Source of the DNA: Mycobacterium sp. NBC_00419
GTDB taxonomy: Bacteria; Actinomycetota; Actinomycetes; Mycobacteriales; Mycobacteriaceae
Assembly: GCF_036023875.1 (NCBI RefSeq)
Contig: NZ_CP107931.1
Location: 2,914,001 to 2,978,000 of the forward strand
Direction: 5' to 3'
Length of the DNA stretch: 64,000 nucleotides
Part shown: positions 61,637-64,000 of the stretch, piece by piece
Numbering within the stretch: position 1 is the first letter of the stretch
Layout of the letters: the number at the start of each line of letters is the position of its first letter
Position numbers and translations under genes: made by a program
Notes under the pieces: generated by a model
What the model was told of the DNA's origin: nothing
Database searches by the model: none
The model's input: only the letters and a program-made list of their open reading frames with translations

Positions 61637-63094
61637 CTACCTGTCGGGTTCTTTGTCATCGTCGACGGGGGTGCTGAGAACTTCCGGTGCCGTGACGGTG
61701 ACCCGTTCGGCGGCGGCGGTCTCGCGGTTGAGCCGCTGAGCCTGGTAGATCGACACCGGGGTGCGGCAGATGATCAGATAGGCCACGCCGACCGCGACCA
61801 TCGCGCCGGGGATCACCGAGAACGATCCCGTCATCTCGGCGACCATGATCATCACGGCCAGCGGTGCGTGCGCCACGCTGCCGAAGCAGGCCATCATCGC
61901 GACGATGACGAACACCGCGGGGCCGGCCGGGACGGCGGGTGCGCCGGCCAGGTCGGCCAGCCGCCAGATCCCTGCGCCGACGAATGCCCCGATGACGATG
62001 CCGGGGCCGAAGATGCCGCCGGAACCGCCGGTGCCGATCGACAGCGATGTCGCAACGATTTTCGCGATCGGCAGCACGAGGATGATCCACAGCGGGATGG
62101 TCAGCAGACCTTCGCGGGTGGTGGCGATCTGCACCCAGCCGTATCCACTGGCGAGTACCTGCGGAATCGCCAACGCGAGCAGGCCGACCAGCAGGCCGCC
62201 GATGGCGGGCTTGACGATCTTGCCGCCGGGCAGGCGGTTGGTCAGTGACACCGTTCCGTAGAACACCCTGGCGTAAAGGTAACCGATTGCGGCAGAGACG
62301 ATTCCGATGACGGCGAACCACACCAGCTGCGCCGGGTCGAATCTGTAGTCCGGCTCGACGTAGCCGAACATCGGGGCAAAGCCCATGATCGACCCGTAGA
62401 TCGCGTAAGCGGTTCCCGAGGTGAGAAAGCCTGGTACCAGCGCCTTGTAGTCGAAGTCTTCGCGGTAGAGGATCGAGGCGGCCAGCACTGCGCCGCCCAG
62501 TGGGGCGCCGAAGATCGCCCCGATTCCGGAGCCGATGCCCAGCGACACGGCCACTCTGCCGTCGCCGTCGGAGAGGTTGAACACCCGGGTCAGCAGCGAA
62601 CCGAAGCCGGCCGAGATCTGGGCGGTGGGACCTTCCCGCCCACCGGAGCCGCCCGAGCCGATGGTCAGGGCGCTGGAGAGCATCTTGATCACCACGGCGC
62701 GCACCCGGATGGAGCGCGGGTCGGTGTGGACGGCCTCGATGGCGCTGTCGGTCCCGTGCCCTTCGGCCTCGGGGGCGAACTTCGCGACCAGGAACGCAGA
62801 CACCAGGGCGCCACCGAACACGATCAGCGGGATCGCCCAGGGGCGGGCGAAGCTGCCCGAGCCGGTTCCGCCGCCGGCCTCCAAGGCCTCCGGCATGTCG
62901 TAGCCGCCGAGGTAACCGATCAGGAACCGGCCGGTGTAGTCCAGCGCCAGATAGAAGACGACCGCCCCGAGCCCGGCGATGATGCCGATGGAAACGCCCA
63001 GGATGAGCCACTTACGCAGGTATCCCGAGTCGCGGATGAAGGCTCCCAGCTTCCCGAGGGCCGTGCTATCGCTGATGGGGTCCGCCGCGGCCAT
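61637..63094 (-). CDS. CLC-family chloride channel / antiporter (Rv0143c-like)
   Basis: 485 residues, about 10 or more membrane helices. The selectivity motifs are GSGGSGGREGPTAQIS and GTGGSGGIFGPGIVIGAFVG. No CBS domain is present at the C-terminus. The gating glutamate is in GREGP. The tail ends in a soluble stretch PEVLSTPVDDDKEPDR. In M. tuberculosis Rv0143c holds the matching position. The bicupin gene starts 10 bases after its stop, so both are one transcript. Confidence 0.9.
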   Translation of the reverse strand: MAAADPISDSTALGKLGAFIRDSGYLRKWLILGVSIGIIAGLGAVVFYLALDYTGRFLIGYLGGYDMPEALEAGGGTGSGSFARPWAIPLIVFGGALVSAFLVAKFAPEAEGHGTDSAIEAVHTDPRSIRVRAVVIKMLSSALTIGSGGSGGREGPTAQISAGFGSLLTRVFNLSDGDGRVAVSLGIGSGIGAIFGAPLGGAVLAASILYREDFDYKALVPGFLTSGTAYAIYGSIMGFAPMFGYVEPDYRFDPAQLVWFAVIGIVSAAIGYLYARVFYGTVSLTNRLPGGKIVKPAIGGLLVGLLALAIPQVLASGYGWVQIATTREGLLTIPLWIILVLPIAKIVATSLSIGTGGSGGIFGPGIVIGAFVGAGIWRLADLAGAPAVPAGPAVFVIVAMMACFGSVAHAPLAVMIMVAEMTGSFSVIPGAMVAVGVAYLIICRTPVSIYQAQRLNRETAAAERVTVTAPEVLSTPVDDDKEPDR

Positions 63095-63168
63095 AGCGGC
63101 ATGTTACTTGGGCAAACCGAACCTGCGGCCTGCTCACCCGGGGTGGGACCAAAGACCCTTTCTCGCCT

Positions 63169-63254
63169 GTACCCCCACGGGTATGACGGAGAACACTTGC
63201 ATATACCCCCATAGGTATCTATCGTAGGACGGGAACACATACCCCCAGTGGTAT
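63169..63254 (+). promoter_or_regulatory. Three copies of a CsoR/CstR-type operator before the TauE-like gene
   Basis: Sites of 16 bases: 63169-63184 (GTACCCCCACGGGTAT), 63203-63218 (ATACCCCCATAGGTAT) and 63239-63254 (ATACCCCCAGTGGTAT). The pattern (A/G)TACCCCCANNGGTAT is that of copper- or persulfide-sensing CsoR-family repressors (CsoR, CstR). Spacing is 34 and 36 bases. The last ends 27 bases before the start codon. Confidence 0.7.
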
Positions 63255-63281
63255 ACGAGCCACGCCGAGGAGGCACCCGCC

Positions 63282-64000
63282 ATGGTCATCGCGACAGTCG
63301 TTCTGGCGGTCTTCGTCGGGATCTCGCTCGGACTGCTCGGCGGCGGGGGGTCGATCCTGACCGTCCCCCTGCTGGCCTATGTGGCTGGTCTGGACACCAA
63401 ACAGGCGATCGCCACCTCGCTGCTGGTGGTCGGTACCACCAGCCTGGTGGGGGCGGTGTCCCATGCCCGCGCCGGGCGCGTCCAATGGCGCACCGCTGGC
63501 CTCTTCGGTGCGACCGCCATGGTCGGCGCGTACGGGGGCGGGCACATCGCAGCTTTCGTTCCCGGCACCGTGCTGCTGATCGGGTTCGCGATCATGATGG
63601 TCGCCACCGCGATCGCCATGCTGCGCGGCCGCAAGAACTCAGCCGGTAGTGCGACCGGCGCCGCCCTGTCGTTGCCGAAGATCGCCGCGGTGGGCCTCGG
63701 TGTCGGTCTGGTCACCGGGCTGATCGGCGCCGGGGGAGGCTTCCTGCTGGTGCCCGCTCTGGTGCTGTTGGGCGGACTACCGATGCCGATCGCCGTTGGC
63801 ACGTCGCTGGTGATCATCGGGATGAACTCCTTCGCCGGATTCGCCGGCTACCTGTCCAGCGTGCAGATCGACTGGTCTCTTGCCGGCATGGTGATCGCCG
63901 CCGCGGTCGTCGGTGCCCTGATCGGCGCCCGGTTCGCCGGGCGGGTCGATCCGGAACTGCTGCGCAAGGGATTCGGCTGGTTCGTCCTGGGCATGGCGTC
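63282..64000 (+). CDS. TauE/SafE-family sulfite/sulfonate exporter, cut by window end
   Basis: At least 239 residues are present; the gene runs off the window. MVIATVVLAVFVGISLGLLGGGGSILTVPLLAYVAGL, read in parts, and GLGVGLVTGLIGAGGGFLLVPALVLLGGLPMPIAVGTSLVIIGMNSFAGFAGYL are the two repeats of the TauE/SafE family, with the GxGGG motifs in GLLGGGGS and GLIGAGGGF. It exports sulfite or other organosulfur anions. Three CsoR/CstR-type operators upstream suggest control by persulfide or copper; related clusters contain a rhodanese, a persulfide dioxygenase-like metallo-beta-lactamase and a CsoR-like regulator, which would lie beyond the edge. Confidence 0.88.
   Translation, partial: MVIATVVLAVFVGISLGLLGGGGSILTVPLLAYVAGLDTKQAIATSLLVVGTTSLVGAVSHARAGRVQWRTAGLFGATAMVGAYGGGHIAAFVPGTVLLIGFAIMMVATAIAMLRGRKNSAGSATGAALSLPKIAAVGLGVGLVTGLIGAGGGFLLVPALVLLGGLPMPIAVGTSLVIIGMNSFAGFAGYLSSVQIDWSLAGMVIAAAVVGALIGARFAGRVDPELLRKGFGWFVLGMA

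Noticed and set aside
60568..61659. ATG at 61659 as bicupin start
   Set aside because: It would overlap the CLC gene by 23 bases, while AGGAAGG and a GTG at 61626 lie just after the CLC stop.

Overview
The window is chromosomal DNA from a high-GC actinobacterium, almost certainly a fast-growing environmental mycobacterium (Mycolicibacterium or a close relative). Evidence: GC is high throughout; GTG starts and 1-4 base stop/start overlaps are common; TreS, maltokinase, RecC, CYP138, MsrA, Dps and DesA3 read like close relatives of the M. tuberculosis or M. smegmatis proteins as I remember them. The outer parts follow the order I recall for the M. tuberculosis stretch Rv0126 (treS) to Rv0143c (CLC channel): treS-mak at the left; TetR-cyp138-msrA-Rv0138-Rv0139 at 50-55 kb; the Rv0140-like, Rv0142-like and Rv0143c-like genes at 57.7-63 kb. 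About 47 kb of other gene blocks lies between treS-mak and the cyp138 block. No rRNA, tRNA, IS element, prophage or CRISPR array was seen.

Layout: 0.2-3.3 kb, trehalose/maltose conversion (treS, mak). 3.3-6.4 kb, an ApbE-ferredoxin pair divergent from a two-component system. 7.5-15.8 kb, recC-recB-recD. 15.8-18.0 kb, an ECF41/SigJ-like sigma factor divergent from an NmrA-like reductase and a Ddn-like protein. 18.0-20.6 kb, a MarR-controlled ABC exporter and a phosphoesterase. 21.2-26.1 kb, a CoA-transferase, thioesterase, LLM oxidoreductase, and an acyl-CoA dehydrogenase with a TetR regulator. 26.3-28.4 kb, an MgtE-N/PRC-barrel protein plus an Nramp-related transporter. 28.4-34.4 kb, a secreted beta-propeller protein, enoyl-CoA hydratase, SDR, GNAT and DUF4185 protein. 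34.6-38.7 kb, glgX and a RibD-like reductase/HAD operon. 38.7-41.7 kb, a DesA3-type acyl-CoA desaturase, its electron-transfer partner and a divergent TetR. 41.7-46.8 kb, a GT39-like membrane transferase and a three-gene URC pyrimidine-catabolism operon. 46.9-50.2 kb, two zinc dehydrogenases, a PPOX-type protein and a C39-like protein. 50.2-55 kb, TetR/cyp138, an msrB-msrA fusion and a two-gene unit with a KstR-type operator. 55-60.4 kb, cupredoxin lipoprotein, L,D-transpeptidase, amine-oxidase-like flavoprotein, DUF427, DNA glycosylase, Dps and aquaporin. 60.6-64 kb, a bicupin downstream of a CLC transporter, and a TauE/SafE exporter behind three copies of a CsoR/CstR-type operator, cut by the window edge.

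Most promising for follow-up: the URC operon (urc1-urc4-upp), whose chemistry is poorly known; the Nramp-related transporter whose metal-site motifs look like a Mg-type transporter and which is coupled to a stand-alone MgtE-N regulator; the msrB-msrA fusion that keeps an apparently intact internal ribosome binding site and start for msrA; the ECF41-type promoter beside a sigma factor with a degenerate C-terminal motif; and the CLC-bicupin pair. Several palindromic operators sit precisely where their neighbouring regulators would be expected to bind. Family assignments come from reading motifs by eye. No database search was run.
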